Below are positions 1-8,432 of a DNA stretch of 64,000 nt, in pieces. Within the stretch, counting starts at the first letter, position 1, and each line of letters starts with the position of its first letter. A program made the position numbers and the translations under genes. The notes under the pieces are model-generated. The model had not been told where the DNA came from. It did no database searches and saw only the letters and a list, made by a program, of their open reading frames with translations. This DNA comes from an uncultured Flavobacteriales bacterium. GTDB taxonomy: Bacteria > Bacteroidota > Bacteroidia > Flavobacteriales_D > Parvicellaceae. The DNA is taken from assembly GCA_943788755.1 (NCBI GenBank), contig CALSRM010000004.1:150642-214641 (forward strand), in the 5' to 3' direction.

Positions 1-644
1 GCCCAATCAATAGTAGCAAAATCTGCAATTCCTTCCTCATAAATTCGCAATGCCTCACCGTAAAATGGACGTGCTACTCTATTCACAATAAATCCTGGAG
101 TGTCTTTTGCTAAAACAGTTATTTTATTCCAACTGTCTACCAAACCTCTAGTTTCTTTGGTTATTGCATCTGAAGTTTGAATTGCAGGAATAATTTCTAC
201 CAATGGCATCAAAGGAGCAGGATTAAAAAAGTGAAGACCTATTACTCTATTTGGATTTTTACAAGCTGCTGCAATTGCAGCAACAGATAGTGATGAAGTA
301 TTAGTGGATAGAATACAATCATCTCCACAAATCTCTTCCAACTGACTAAACACTGATTTCTTTATCTCTAAGTTCTCGACAATTGCTTCAATAACAATCC
401 TAGACCCTTGCATTTGGTTTAAGCTGGATGCAGGAGTAATTCTATCAAATATTTCAATAGAAGTAGCCGCATCTATTCTTCCTTTTTCAACCAAACGAGC
501 TAAAATCTTTTGCAATTTTTTCATTGCTTTCTCCAACGCATCTTGATTGGTATCGAATAGCACAACTTCATGTCCGGCAGCAGCAGCAACTTGCGCAATC
601 CCACTTCCCATCGATCCTGATCCTATAACTCCAACTTTTATCAT
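1..644 (-). CDS. 3-hydroxyacyl-CoA dehydrogenase, NAD-binding (partial, C-terminus beyond window)
   Basis: The first 214 codons of a gene that runs off the left edge. The start is the ATG at 642-644, which puts the Rossmann motif GSGSMGSGIA within the first 20 residues as expected for the family. Further family signatures follow: STNTSSLS, GLHFFNPAP and, near the break, DTPGFIVNRV, which opens the C-terminal dimerisation domain. The enzyme oxidises 3-hydroxyacyl-CoA (or 3-hydroxybutyryl-CoA) with NAD in fatty-acid or phenylacetate-type degradation, in the cytoplasm. Short-chain (Hbd/PaaH-like) specificity is likely because the visible part is a stand-alone dehydrogenase without an N-terminal hydratase, but the C-terminus is unseen. 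It is divergent from the operon starting at 731, with 86 bp between them. Confidence 0.9.
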   Translation of the reverse strand, partial: MIKVGVIGSGSMGSGIAQVAAAAGHEVVLFDTNQDALEKAMKKLQKILARLVEKGRIDAATSIEIFDRITPASSLNQMQGSRIVIEAIVENLEIKKSVFSQLEEICGDDCILSTNTSSLSVAAIAAACKNPNRVIGLHFFNPAPLMPLVEIIPAIQTSDAITKETRGLVDSWNKITVLAKDTPGFIVNRVARPFYGEALRIYEEGIADFATIDW

Positions 645-730
645 TCTGTATTTTTCTGTGAAGATAGAAAATCAGGATAATAAACTTGTGTTTCATTGGC
701 AAAATCCTCTTTTCTAACTTACTTTGCAAC

Positions 731-1741
731 ATGAAAATTTCAGCATCCATTTTTTCTGATAGTGAGAAAAACATTCTTACTACCATTGATAACTTAAATA
801 GCTATCATGTGGATGTAATCCATGTAGACTGTAAAAACAGGCTATCCATTTTTGATGATATTAAAGTTATTCGTGAGAATTCTAATTTACCAATTGACTT
901 GCACATTATCACCGATAATCCGAAAGCTTATTATGCTGGAATTATTGAATATAATATTGAATATGTCACATTTCAATACGAAGAATTAAAAGAGAAAATA
1001 CTTTCTATACCATCGGAATACAAAGGTAAGTTAGGAATTGGAATAACAACTTTTACAGACATTTCTATTTTTGAAAACTATAAAGATTCATTTGATTTTA
1101 TTTTAATGATGGCTACAATTCCTGGCGAAAGTGGCGGGAAATTTGACAAGTCAAACTTTACTAAAATTAGAGAATTCAGTCAGCTTTACCCTGAGAAAAA
1201 AATTCATGTTGATGGAGGCGTAAACGCAGAAGTTTCATTTATTCTTAGAAATATGGGAGTTTACCTTTCTGTTTCTGGATCTTATTTATTCAACTCTGTT
1301 TCTATTGGATCTGCATTGTTGAACTTAAAACTAAATGAAGTTGAATCACATTTTTTAGTGAAAGATTTCATGCAAAAAACGGATTCTTCTCCTATAATAA
1401 ACAGCAAGGATTTGACCTTAGAAAGATTATTACTTACCTTAAAAAAAGGAGCTTTAGGTTTTGCAATAATTAATGATGAAAATGACAAATTTGCAGGAAT
1501 AATCGGAAACGCAGATTTGCGAAACGGCTTATTAAAACATGTAAATGATTTGAATAGCTTGAACATGCAAGAGCTCATAAATCCTAACCCACTAGTGATT
1601 AATGAGAATATTAATGTGCATGAAATGCTTCAATTTATTAAAAAACAAACTAAGCCCGTAATCTATTTACCGGTAGTCAATAACGATAATAAAACGGTAG
1701 GGATAGTTAGTTTCCTCAACCTAATCAAAGGAGAATTATGA
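731..1741 (+). CDS. Ribulose-phosphate 3-epimerase-like TIM barrel fused to CBS domains
   Basis: A 336-residue protein. I chose the ATG at 731 because an upstream in-frame ATG at 686 would add 15 residues before the beta1 strand (MKISASIFSD) that starts RPE-family barrels. Residues 1-200 resemble ribulose-5-phosphate epimerase: the four metal-ligand positions appear kept (H31 and D33 in IHVD, H58 in DLHII, D161 in HVDGGVN), and the phosphate-binding VSGS is seen near 181. The PGFGGQ loop is altered to PGESGGKF. Residues about 225-336 look like a CBS pair (GFAIINDENDKFAGIIGNAD, then VIYLPVVNNDNKTVGIVS), a regulatory module that normally binds adenine nucleotides. RPE itself has no CBS tail; the known sugar-phosphate enzyme with one is KdsD, arabinose-5-phosphate isomerase. 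The stop overlaps the next start (ATGA). The substrate is unknown; epimerase chemistry is an inference. Confidence 0.75.
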   Translation: MKISASIFSDSEKNILTTIDNLNSYHVDVIHVDCKNRLSIFDDIKVIRENSNLPIDLHIITDNPKAYYAGIIEYNIEYVTFQYEELKEKILSIPSEYKGKLGIGITTFTDISIFENYKDSFDFILMMATIPGESGGKFDKSNFTKIREFSQLYPEKKIHVDGGVNAEVSFILRNMGVYLSVSGSYLFNSVSIGSALLNLKLNEVESHFLVKDFMQKTDSSPIINSKDLTLERLLLTLKKGALGFAIINDENDKFAGIIGNADLRNGLLKHVNDLNSLNMQELINPNPLVINENINVHEMLQFIKKQTKPVIYLPVVNNDNKTVGIVSFLNLIKGEL

Positions 1742-2736
1742 TCATACATTTAAAAGAAAATATTGACGCAAATAAAGTTGAAGAACTTGCTGCACAAAGC
1801 AAATCTATTGCGTTAAAAACAGGTAGCTATGCGCGTTTAATCACTTCTTCAAGCATTAAAGAACTTCCTTCTTTTTTAGATGATTATACCGATGAGTTCT
1901 TTACGATGGATTCAGATATCCAATTAGCTAGTAAAGACTACAAAAGCGATATTAAAGAAATAGATTTCGACACTTTTAAAATTGGAGGAACTACCAATAA
2001 CACTGTTTTGATTGGCGGACCTTGTTCTGTAGAGTCTGAAGAACAAATAAATGCAAGTGCTGAACATTTAATCTCTATGGGGTTAAAGACGCTGAGAGCT
2101 GGCTGTTTCAAGCCTAGAACTACACCTTATTCTTTTCAAGGAATGGGAATGGAAGGCCTGATGCTATTGGTGAAAATGAGAGAAAAGCATGGTTTAAAAA
2201 TCGTTACTGAAGTTAGAGATTCCACGCATGTTCAAGCGATTATCGAACACAGTGATGTTATCCAAATCGGCGCAAAATCAATGTATGACCACGGTATTTT
2301 AAAAGCTTGCGGAAAACAAAACAAACCTGTTCTTTTAAAAAGGGGTTTTGGAACAACTCTTCAAGAGTTTGTTCAATGTGCTGAATTTATTTTATCATCT
2401 GGAAATCCAAATGTTATTCTTTGCGAAAGAGGTTTAAGAACTTTCGAAACAAAGACAAGATTTACATTGGACCTTTGTGGTGTTGCATGGTTAAAAGAAA
2501 AAACAAACTTGCCACTTATATTAGATCCTAGTCATGCTATGGGTCATGCTTTTGGTGTTCCTGATTTAGCAAGAGCTTGCACAGCAATGAACATAGACGG
2601 GCTATTAGTTGAAATGCACCCAAATCCAAAAGTGGCAAAATCCGACGCAAGTCAACAATTGAATTTTGAAGAGTTTAAAGCAATGAGAAACTCTCTTGAT
2701 CCAATCGCTAATGCAGTTGGAAAAACAATCATATAA
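1738..2736 (+). CDS. 3-deoxy-7-phosphoheptulonate synthase-family protein (type I-beta, divergent)
   Basis: A 332-residue protein with an N-terminal ferredoxin-like regulatory domain (about 1-75) and a TIM barrel, as in the Thermotoga-type DAHP synthases that condense PEP with erythrose 4-phosphate. The metal ligands of the family can be aligned: C96 in GGPCSVES, H266 in DPSH, E292 in VEMHPNP and D303 in KSD. KPRTTPYSFQG (125-135) is the DAHP-synthase form rather than the KANRS form of KDO-8-P synthase. The normally invariant GARNMQNF segment reads GAKSMYDH (178-185), and RNTLDL reads RFTLDL (241-246), so substrate handling may differ. The gene lies between an epimerase-CBS gene and a KdsC-like phosphatase gene, with overlapping starts and stops (translational coupling). 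It could be the shikimate-pathway enzyme or a paralogue making another 3-deoxy-ulosonate phosphate. Confidence 0.8.
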   Translation: MIIHLKENIDANKVEELAAQSKSIALKTGSYARLITSSSIKELPSFLDDYTDEFFTMDSDIQLASKDYKSDIKEIDFDTFKIGGTTNNTVLIGGPCSVESEEQINASAEHLISMGLKTLRAGCFKPRTTPYSFQGMGMEGLMLLVKMREKHGLKIVTEVRDSTHVQAIIEHSDVIQIGAKSMYDHGILKACGKQNKPVLLKRGFGTTLQEFVQCAEFILSSGNPNVILCERGLRTFETKTRFTLDLCGVAWLKEKTNLPLILDPSHAMGHAFGVPDLARACTAMNIDGLLVEMHPNPKVAKSDASQQLNFEEFKAMRNSLDPIANAVGKTII

Positions 2737-3212
2737 TGGCGTTAAGTAAGATAAAATTTGTTGTTTGTGATGTTGACGGAACATTAACCGATGGAGGCAT
2801 GTACATCACATCAGAAGGCACTCATTTCAAACGTTTCAATACCAAGGATGGTATGGCCGTAAAAATGCTTTATCAAAATGGCTATCACGTTGGGTTAATC
2901 AGCCACAGTAAGACTACTGAAATGGTTACTGAAAGAGCGAATATGCTTAACATTAAACATTGCTATGTTGGTGGTGATGACAAGCTTACTATCCTTAATA
3001 AATGGGTTTCTGAATTGGGAATATCTCTGGAAGAAGTAGCCTTTTTAGGAGACGACAACAACGACAAAAATGTTATGGAACACGTTGGACTTTCTGCGTG
3101 CCCAAGTGATTCTAGCAAAAGAATATTGAATACCGCAGATATTATTCTTGAAAGAAAAGGCGGCGATGCTTGTTTACGTGAATTTGTTGAAGAACACTTA
3201 GGATTGGAATAA
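2736..3212 (+). CDS. KdsC-like HAD phosphatase
   Basis: A 158-residue protein of the KDO-8-phosphate phosphatase / acylneuraminate-phosphatase branch of the HAD superfamily, without a cap domain as in that branch. The nucleophile and acid/base are D12 and D14 in CDVDGTLTDGG. The family's KDGMAVKML segment, the motif IV aspartates in FLGDDNNDKNVM and the C-terminal GGDACLREFVE (KdsC usually GGxGAVRE) are present. Motif II, usually TGR or SGR, reads ISHSKTTE, an unusual change. The start overlaps the preceding stop (TAATG). Together with the upstream synthase it would dephosphorylate a 3-deoxy-ulosonate phosphate; the actual substrate cannot be read from the sequence. Confidence 0.82.
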   Translation: MALSKIKFVVCDVDGTLTDGGMYITSEGTHFKRFNTKDGMAVKMLYQNGYHVGLISHSKTTEMVTERANMLNIKHCYVGGDDKLTILNKWVSELGISLEEVAFLGDDNNDKNVMEHVGLSACPSDSSKRILNTADIILERKGGDACLREFVEEHLGLE

Positions 3213-3222
3213 GAAATATAAA

Positions 3223-3417
3223 ATGTTTATCGTTTACATCTTTCAAAACAAAAAAAAACGTATCACTCAAATTGGATTTACCGAAGACTTAATTGAAACG
3301 CATAAACTGCTTGAAAAAAAGTTTAAAACAAAGTTGTCTTTGGTTGGGCAAGAAAAATATAAGTCAAAAAAAGATGCAATGATTCGGGTGAAGCAATTGC
3401 GTAATAAAGTTAAATAA
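3223..3417 (+). CDS. Small GIY-YIG-like protein (degenerate)
   Basis: A 64-residue basic protein starting 11 bp after the phosphatase gene, so probably in the same transcript. The order of segments, VYIF then a short loop then IGFTEDL, matches the fold start of the single-domain GIY-YIG (UhbX/YhbQ, UPF0213) family that normally reads YVYIL...YIGxTxDLxxR. The catalytic arginine position after the DL is not obvious (DLIETHKLLEKK), and the glycine-tyrosine core is reduced to QIGFT. It is therefore probably not an active nuclease as it stands, or it is a short diverged relative. Its stop codon and the ilvA stop on the other strand are 1 bp apart, an extremely tight convergent junction with no room for a terminator. 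Confidence 0.5.
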   Translation: MFIVYIFQNKKKRITQIGFTEDLIETHKLLEKKFKTKLSLVGQEKYKSKKDAMIRVKQLRNKVK

Positions 3418-3418
3418 C

Positions 3419-4669
3419 CTAAACCAAAAATTGGAATAAATCTGGTTTGTCGTTCAAGTATTCACCAAAAAAACCCTTTTCTTTCATTCTTTGCTGAAGC
3501 GCATCAAGTGTTGAAGAATTTTCAAGCTCTACTCCGACTACAGCTGGTCCCATATTCCGATTGTGTTTTTTTGTATACTCAAAATGTGTAATATCGTCAT
3601 TTGGTCCTAAAATATCTGCTACAAATTCTTTCAATGCCCCTGCTCTTTGCGGAAAACTTATTATGAAATAGTGTTTCAAATTTGCATGTAAAAGAGCTCT
3701 CTCCTTAATCTCCTCAGTTCGTGTTATATCGTTATTACTACCACTGACCAAGCAGACAACATTCTTCCCTTGTATCTCATCTTTAAATTGATTCAGTGCA
3801 GCTATAGTAAGTGCCCCTGCCGGCTCCACAACAATTGCATCTTTATTGTACAAATCAAGTATCGTTTGGCATACTTCCCCTTCTTTTACAATAGCCATGC
3901 CTGATAAATACTGCTGACAAAGGTCAAAATTTAAATCCCCTACTCTTTGAACAGAAGCTCCATCTATAAATTTATCAATGTGATCTAATTTAACATTAAC
4001 CCCCTTTTCTAAAGAAGTCGACATGGAAGGTGCGCCAAATGGTTCAACTCCTATGACTTTTGTATTTGGAGATAACTCATTAAAGATGGATGACATGCCA
4101 GCAGCAACTCCTCCTCCGCCTACAGGCAAAAACAAATAATCTATTTCTTCTTTTGATTGCTCTAAAATTTCTAAGGCGATTGTCGCTTGACCTTCAATTA
4201 CTTTTTCATCATCAAACGGATGCACAAAACTCATCTTATTATCCGCGCAATATTCTTTTGCAGAAAAGGAAGCATCATCAAATGTGTCGCCAGTTATTAC
4301 AATTTCTATAAATGCACCACCAAACATTTTAACTTGTTCTATTTTCTGTTTTGGTGTTGGAGTTGGCATAAAAACTACCCCTTTTACTTTTAGTTTAAAA
4401 CAAGAGAAAGCAACACCTTGCGCATGATTTCCAGCACTCGCACAAACCACTCCTCGATTTAATTGATCCTGCGACAAAGAAGCAATTTTATTATAAGCCC
4501 CTCGTATTTTATAAGACCTAACCTGTTGTAAATCTTCTCGTTTCAACACTATATTAGATGAAAATTTTTGTACTAAATTCTCATTCCGCATCAAGGGTGT
4601 TTTTAAGGCAACATCGCTTAAAAGTATTGCAGCCTTTTTAACATTCTCCAAACTAACTTGAGCTCTCAT
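3419..4669 (-). CDS. ilvA: Threonine dehydratase, biosynthetic (IlvA)
   Basis: A 416-residue PLP enzyme that deaminates threonine to 2-oxobutanoate, the committed step to isoleucine. The Schiff-base lysine is K54 in RSYKIRGAYN; CASAGNHAQGVA and the phosphate loop PVGGGGVAAGMS follow. After the catalytic domain (about 1-320) a single regulatory ACT-like segment (about 330-416, starting HYFIISFPQRAGALKEF) gives the one-ACT architecture of this length class and suggests feedback by isoleucine. It is the last gene of the ilv operon, 1 bp after ilvC, so threonine input and the common ilv pathway are expressed together. Confidence 0.96.
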   Translation of the reverse strand: MRAQVSLENVKKAAILLSDVALKTPLMRNENLVQKFSSNIVLKREDLQQVRSYKIRGAYNKIASLSQDQLNRGVVCASAGNHAQGVAFSCFKLKVKGVVFMPTPTPKQKIEQVKMFGGAFIEIVITGDTFDDASFSAKEYCADNKMSFVHPFDDEKVIEGQATIALEILEQSKEEIDYLFLPVGGGGVAAGMSSIFNELSPNTKVIGVEPFGAPSMSTSLEKGVNVKLDHIDKFIDGASVQRVGDLNFDLCQQYLSGMAIVKEGEVCQTILDLYNKDAIVVEPAGALTIAALNQFKDEIQGKNVVCLVSGSNNDITRTEEIKERALLHANLKHYFIISFPQRAGALKEFVADILGPNDDITHFEYTKKHNRNMGPAVVGVELENSSTLDALQQRMKEKGFFGEYLNDKPDLFQFLV

Positions 4670-4670
4670 C

Positions 4671-6149
4671 TTATTCGCTTAGTTCCAACTTTTTCATTTG
4701 GGTCATTGACAACCTTAACCTAGCGCCAACTTTTTCGATTGGATGGTTTTTCACCTTACTATTTAATTCATCTATACTATCAACGCTAATGTAGCTTGGA
4801 TTAAAAAATGGCTTACCGACCAGATCTTTATCGACTGAGGCGATAAAATCTTTCAATAAAGGCTTACATGCATGATTAAACAAATAACATCCGTATTCCG
4901 CAGTATCAGATATCACGCGATTCATTTCATACAACTTTTTTCTAGCTATAGTATTGGCAATTAATGGTGCTTCATGCAATGATTCATAATAAGCTGATTC
5001 CGGCTTTATACCGTTTTCAACCATTGTTTCAAAGGCTAATTCCACTCCGGCTTTAGTAAATGCTATCATCAATAAACCATTATCAAAAAACTCCTGATTA
5101 GATATGTTTTCTTCAGTCTCGATAGCCTTTTCAAATGCTGTCTCTCCCGTTTCTGCTCTCCAAGTTAACAACTCAAAATCATTGTTTGCCCAATCCTTCA
5201 TCATCATCAAAGAGAAATCTCCAGATAAAACATCTTTCATATGTTTTTCAAACAAGGGCTTCATTAAGGCTTTCAATTCATTTGCCAACTCATTTGTCTT
5301 TAACTTAGATGAATCATCTAATCGGTTCATCATTTGCGTTAAACCACCATGCTTCAATTCTTCCGTTATAGCTTCCCAACCATATTGAACCAATTTAGAA
5401 GCATATCCAGCATCTATTCCATTTTCAATCATTTTATCAAAATAAAGAAGTGAGCCCGTTTGTAAGACACCACAAAGAATAGTCTGCTCTCCCATTAAAT
5501 CAGATTTAACTTCAGCAACAAAAGATGAATTTAAGACTCCCGCCATATGGCCTCCGGTTGCAACAGCGTAAGCTTTTGCAATTTCTAAGCCATCACCATT
5601 TGGGTTGTTTTCTGGATGAACTGCGATTAATGTAGGGACACCAAAACCTCTTTTATACTCTTCTCTAACCTCTGAGCCTGGAGATTTTGGTGCCATCATT
5701 ATCACCGTTAAATCTTCACGAACTTTCATCCCTTCTTCAACAATGTTAAAGCCATGAGAATAGGACAAGGTAGCTCCCAATTTCATTAGTGGCATTACTT
5801 TACTTACAACATCCGTATGTTGTTTATCTGGAGTCAAGTTGATTACTAAATCCGCAGTTGGAATCATTTCTTGATACGTTCCTACTTCAAATTTATTCTC
5901 AGCCGCATTCAAGTAAGATTGGCGCTTAGTATCGATTGCCTCCTCTCTTAATGCATAAGCAACATTCAGTCCTGAATCTCTCATATTGAGCCCTTGATTT
6001 AATCCTTGAGCTCCACACCCAACAATTACGACCTTTTTATTTTTAAGTTTTTCAACTCCATTGACAAATTCAGAGCTATCCATAAAATCGCATTTTCCAA
6101 GCTGCAAAAGTTGGTCTTCTCGTGATAGTAAATTGTAATAATTTTCCAT
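4671..6149 (-). CDS. ilvC: Ketol-acid reductoisomerase, class II (long form)
   Basis: A 492-residue protein, the length of the class II (Escherichia coli-type) enzyme rather than the 330-residue class I form. Residues about 36-200 carry the NADPH Rossmann fold ([15 protein letters not shown]), and two knotted C-terminal domains follow, with the acidic metal ligands in [15 protein letters not shown] and in the second repeat. It isomerises and reduces acetolactate and acetohydroxybutyrate to dihydroxy acids in valine and isoleucine synthesis, using Mg and NADPH. It lies 13 bp after ilvN in the ilv operon. Confidence 0.97.
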   Translation of the reverse strand: MENYYNLLSREDQLLQLGKCDFMDSSEFVNGVEKLKNKKVVIVGCGAQGLNQGLNMRDSGLNVAYALREEAIDTKRQSYLNAAENKFEVGTYQEMIPTADLVINLTPDKQHTDVVSKVMPLMKLGATLSYSHGFNIVEEGMKVREDLTVIMMAPKSPGSEVREEYKRGFGVPTLIAVHPENNPNGDGLEIAKAYAVATGGHMAGVLNSSFVAEVKSDLMGEQTILCGVLQTGSLLYFDKMIENGIDAGYASKLVQYGWEAITEELKHGGLTQMMNRLDDSSKLKTNELANELKALMKPLFEKHMKDVLSGDFSLMMMKDWANNDFELLTWRAETGETAFEKAIETEENISNQEFFDNGLLMIAFTKAGVELAFETMVENGIKPESAYYESLHEAPLIANTIARKKLYEMNRVISDTAEYGCYLFNHACKPLLKDFIASVDKDLVGKPFFNPSYISVDSIDELNSKVKNHPIEKVGARLRLSMTQMKKLELSE

Positions 6150-6162
6150 TGCTTCTATTTTT

Positions 6163-6696
6163 TTAATCTTGTGTATTTTCTAATTCTTCAACTATTGATT
6201 TCAATGTTTTCATGGGCTTGGTAATCGCTACTCTACCCGATCTGACAAACTCCAGCATGCCATAGGGCTCTAGCTCATCGAAAAGTGCTTGTGTTTCAGC
6301 TTTATGACCTGTTTTTTCAATAACCGTAAATGCAGGTTCAACCGACAAAACTCTAGCATGGTGAGCTCTCACTATTTTCTCAGCCTCCCCGCCAGATAGC
6401 AATACTTCAGTAGGTACTTTGTATAAAGCTATTTCCTGATAAACCACCTCTGAATCCTTGTGATAAACAGCCTTAACCACCTCAACCTGTTTTTCAAGTT
6501 GAAGAACAACCTTCTTAACCATGTCTTCAGCTTCACTTATTACAAGTGTATAGCGATGAATATTTGGTATTTCACTTTCTGATGCTGCAATACTCTCAAT
6601 ATTTATTTTTCTTCGAGTAAATATTATTGTTACTCTGTTTAGCATTCCGACTATATCTTCGGTGAAAACCGATATTGTATATCTTTCTTTTTTCAT
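6163..6696 (-). CDS. ilvN: Acetolactate synthase small (regulatory) subunit
   Basis: A 177-residue protein with an N-terminal ACT domain (about 1-75; [19 protein letters not shown]) and a C-terminal ALS_ss_C domain (about 80-170; [10 protein letters not shown]). It activates the catalytic subunit and confers valine feedback inhibition. The start lies 1 bp after the ilvB stop, so it is translated from the same message at a matched dose. The length of about 160-180 residues is typical of IlvH/IlvN proteins. Confidence 0.95.
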   Translation of the reverse strand: MKKERYTISVFTEDIVGMLNRVTIIFTRRKINIESIAASESEIPNIHRYTLVISEAEDMVKKVVLQLEKQVEVVKAVYHKDSEVVYQEIALYKVPTEVLLSGGEAEKIVRAHHARVLSVEPAFTVIEKTGHKAETQALFDELEPYGMLEFVRSGRVAITKPMKTLKSIVEELENTQD

Positions 6697-6697
6697 T

Positions 6698-8431
6698 TTA
6701 CTTTAGTCTTATCTCGCTCACTGAAGCTCCCGTTGGCACCATTGGAAAAACATTATTCTCTTTGCCAACTATTGCCTCTAAAAAATAGGCTCCTTTATGA
6801 TTTAACATTTCCTCAATTGCATCAGCTAATTCCTCTCGTTTTACTACCTTTTTAGTTGCTATACCATATCCCGAAACAATCCTCTGAAAATCAGGGTTAA
6901 CCATAGTTGTTGATGCATATCGTTTTTCAAAAAACATCTCTTGCCATTGCCTAACCATTCCCAAAAATTCGTTATTCAAGACAACTATTTTAACATCAAC
7001 CCCATATTGAAACATAGTTCCCAATTCTTGAAGGGTCATCTGAAAACCACCATCACCAATAACAGCAACCACTTGTTTATTTGGTTGGCCCATTTTTGCG
7101 CCAATAGCAGCTGGCAAACAAAACCCCATAGTTCCTAAACCACCGGAGGTTATCATGGATTTCGTTTGTTTGAATTTAAAATATCTGCAAGACATCATTT
7201 GATGCTGTCCTACGTCTGTCACTACTATATTATTGTGATCGGACTGAACATTTATTTCATTTATTACTTCACCCATTGTCATTTTTTCAGTTGAGGGGTA
7301 AAGCTCGTTTTCAATTACTTCCGCATATTCTTCCTTTTCTAATGCTCTAAATTTATTTAGCCATTCTGAATGGCTATTTTCTTTAACTATTTTAGATAAT
7401 TCGAATAGCGCTTCTTTGGCGTCCGCAATAACAGGGATATCTGCATGCACATTTTTACTAACCTCTGACGGATCTATTTCTATATGTATAATTTTTGCTT
7501 GCTTTGCATACCTGCTTAAATCGCCTGTTATTCTATCATCGAAACGCATACCAATCGCAATCAATACGTCACATTCGTTGGTGAGTTTATTAGGAGCATA
7601 ATTCCCATGCATACCTAACATCCCAACATTTAAATAGTGATCCGATTCCAGGGCAGATAGCCCTAATATTGTCCAAGCAGAGGGTATCCCTGTTTTTTCG
7701 ATAAAAGCTTTAAATTCTTTCTCAGCATCAGACAAGATTATTCCTTGACCAAACAATATAAATGGACGTTTAGCGCTATTAATTAAATTAGCTGCTGCTT
7801 TTACCGAATCCAAATCTAATTTTGGTTTAGGTTGGTAGCTTCGCATTCCCGTGAATGGAACATAGTTAAAATCTACTTTTCCAAACTGTGCATCTTTGGT
7901 GATATCCACTAATACCGGTCCCGGCTTACCAGAACGTGCTATGTAAAAAGCCTTTGCTATTGCCATTGGTATTTCTTCTGCCCGAGTAACTTGAAAATTC
8001 CATTTTGTGACTGGCATTGAAATTCCAACAACATCCGTTTCTTGAAAAGCGTCCGTCCCTAATAAATGACTAGTAACTTGCCCTGTGATACAAACTAAAG
8101 GAGTTGAATCAATTTGCGCATCTGCTATTCCTGTTATCAAGTTGGTTGCTCCGGGGCCTGAAGTTGCAATACAAACGCCCACTTTTCCTGTTGCTCTTGC
8201 ATATCCTTGGGCTGCGTGTACCGCCCCTTGTTCATGTCTTGCTAAAACATGTTTCAGCTCCTGTTCAACATCATATAATGCATCATATACAGGCATAATA
8301 GCTCCTCCTGGATATCCAAACATCAAATCTACACCTTCAGCAATTAAAGCTTGAACTACTGCTTGTGAACCAGTCATTAATCCTAACTTCGGCATTGTAT
8401 TTTTAACTTCTAAGGTTTCCATTTTATTCAT
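6698..8431 (-). CDS. ilvB: Acetolactate synthase large (catalytic) subunit
   Basis: A thiamine-diphosphate enzyme condensing pyruvate with pyruvate or 2-oxobutanoate. I prefer the ATG at 8429-8431 (MNKMETLEVK), 1 bp beyond the ilvD stop, giving 577 residues. The longest open frame begins at 8485 but adds 18 residues inside ilvD before the conserved TGSQAVVQALIAEGV. The glutamate that activates ThDP lies in the RHEQGAVHAAQG segment, and the ThDP/Mg motif GDGGFQM starts the C-terminal third and ends in NNEFLGMVRQWQ. A three-domain PYR, central and PP architecture is visible. It is followed directly by its regulatory subunit. Confidence 0.96.
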   Translation of the reverse strand: MNKMETLEVKNTMPKLGLMTGSQAVVQALIAEGVDLMFGYPGGAIMPVYDALYDVEQELKHVLARHEQGAVHAAQGYARATGKVGVCIATSGPGATNLITGIADAQIDSTPLVCITGQVTSHLLGTDAFQETDVVGISMPVTKWNFQVTRAEEIPMAIAKAFYIARSGKPGPVLVDITKDAQFGKVDFNYVPFTGMRSYQPKPKLDLDSVKAAANLINSAKRPFILFGQGIILSDAEKEFKAFIEKTGIPSAWTILGLSALESDHYLNVGMLGMHGNYAPNKLTNECDVLIAIGMRFDDRITGDLSRYAKQAKIIHIEIDPSEVSKNVHADIPVIADAKEALFELSKIVKENSHSEWLNKFRALEKEEYAEVIENELYPSTEKMTMGEVINEINVQSDHNNIVVTDVGQHQMMSCRYFKFKQTKSMITSGGLGTMGFCLPAAIGAKMGQPNKQVVAVIGDGGFQMTLQELGTMFQYGVDVKIVVLNNEFLGMVRQWQEMFFEKRYASTTMVNPDFQRIVSGYGIATKKVVKREELADAIEEMLNHKGAYFLEAIVGKENNVFPMVPTGASVSEIRLK

Positions 8432-8432
8432 T

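Noticed and set aside
1738..2736. KDO-8-phosphate synthase (kdsA)
   Set aside because: The E4P-type motif KPRTTP is present rather than KANRS, and an N-terminal regulatory domain is attached; the DAHP synthase family is the better fit despite the KDO-like neighbours.
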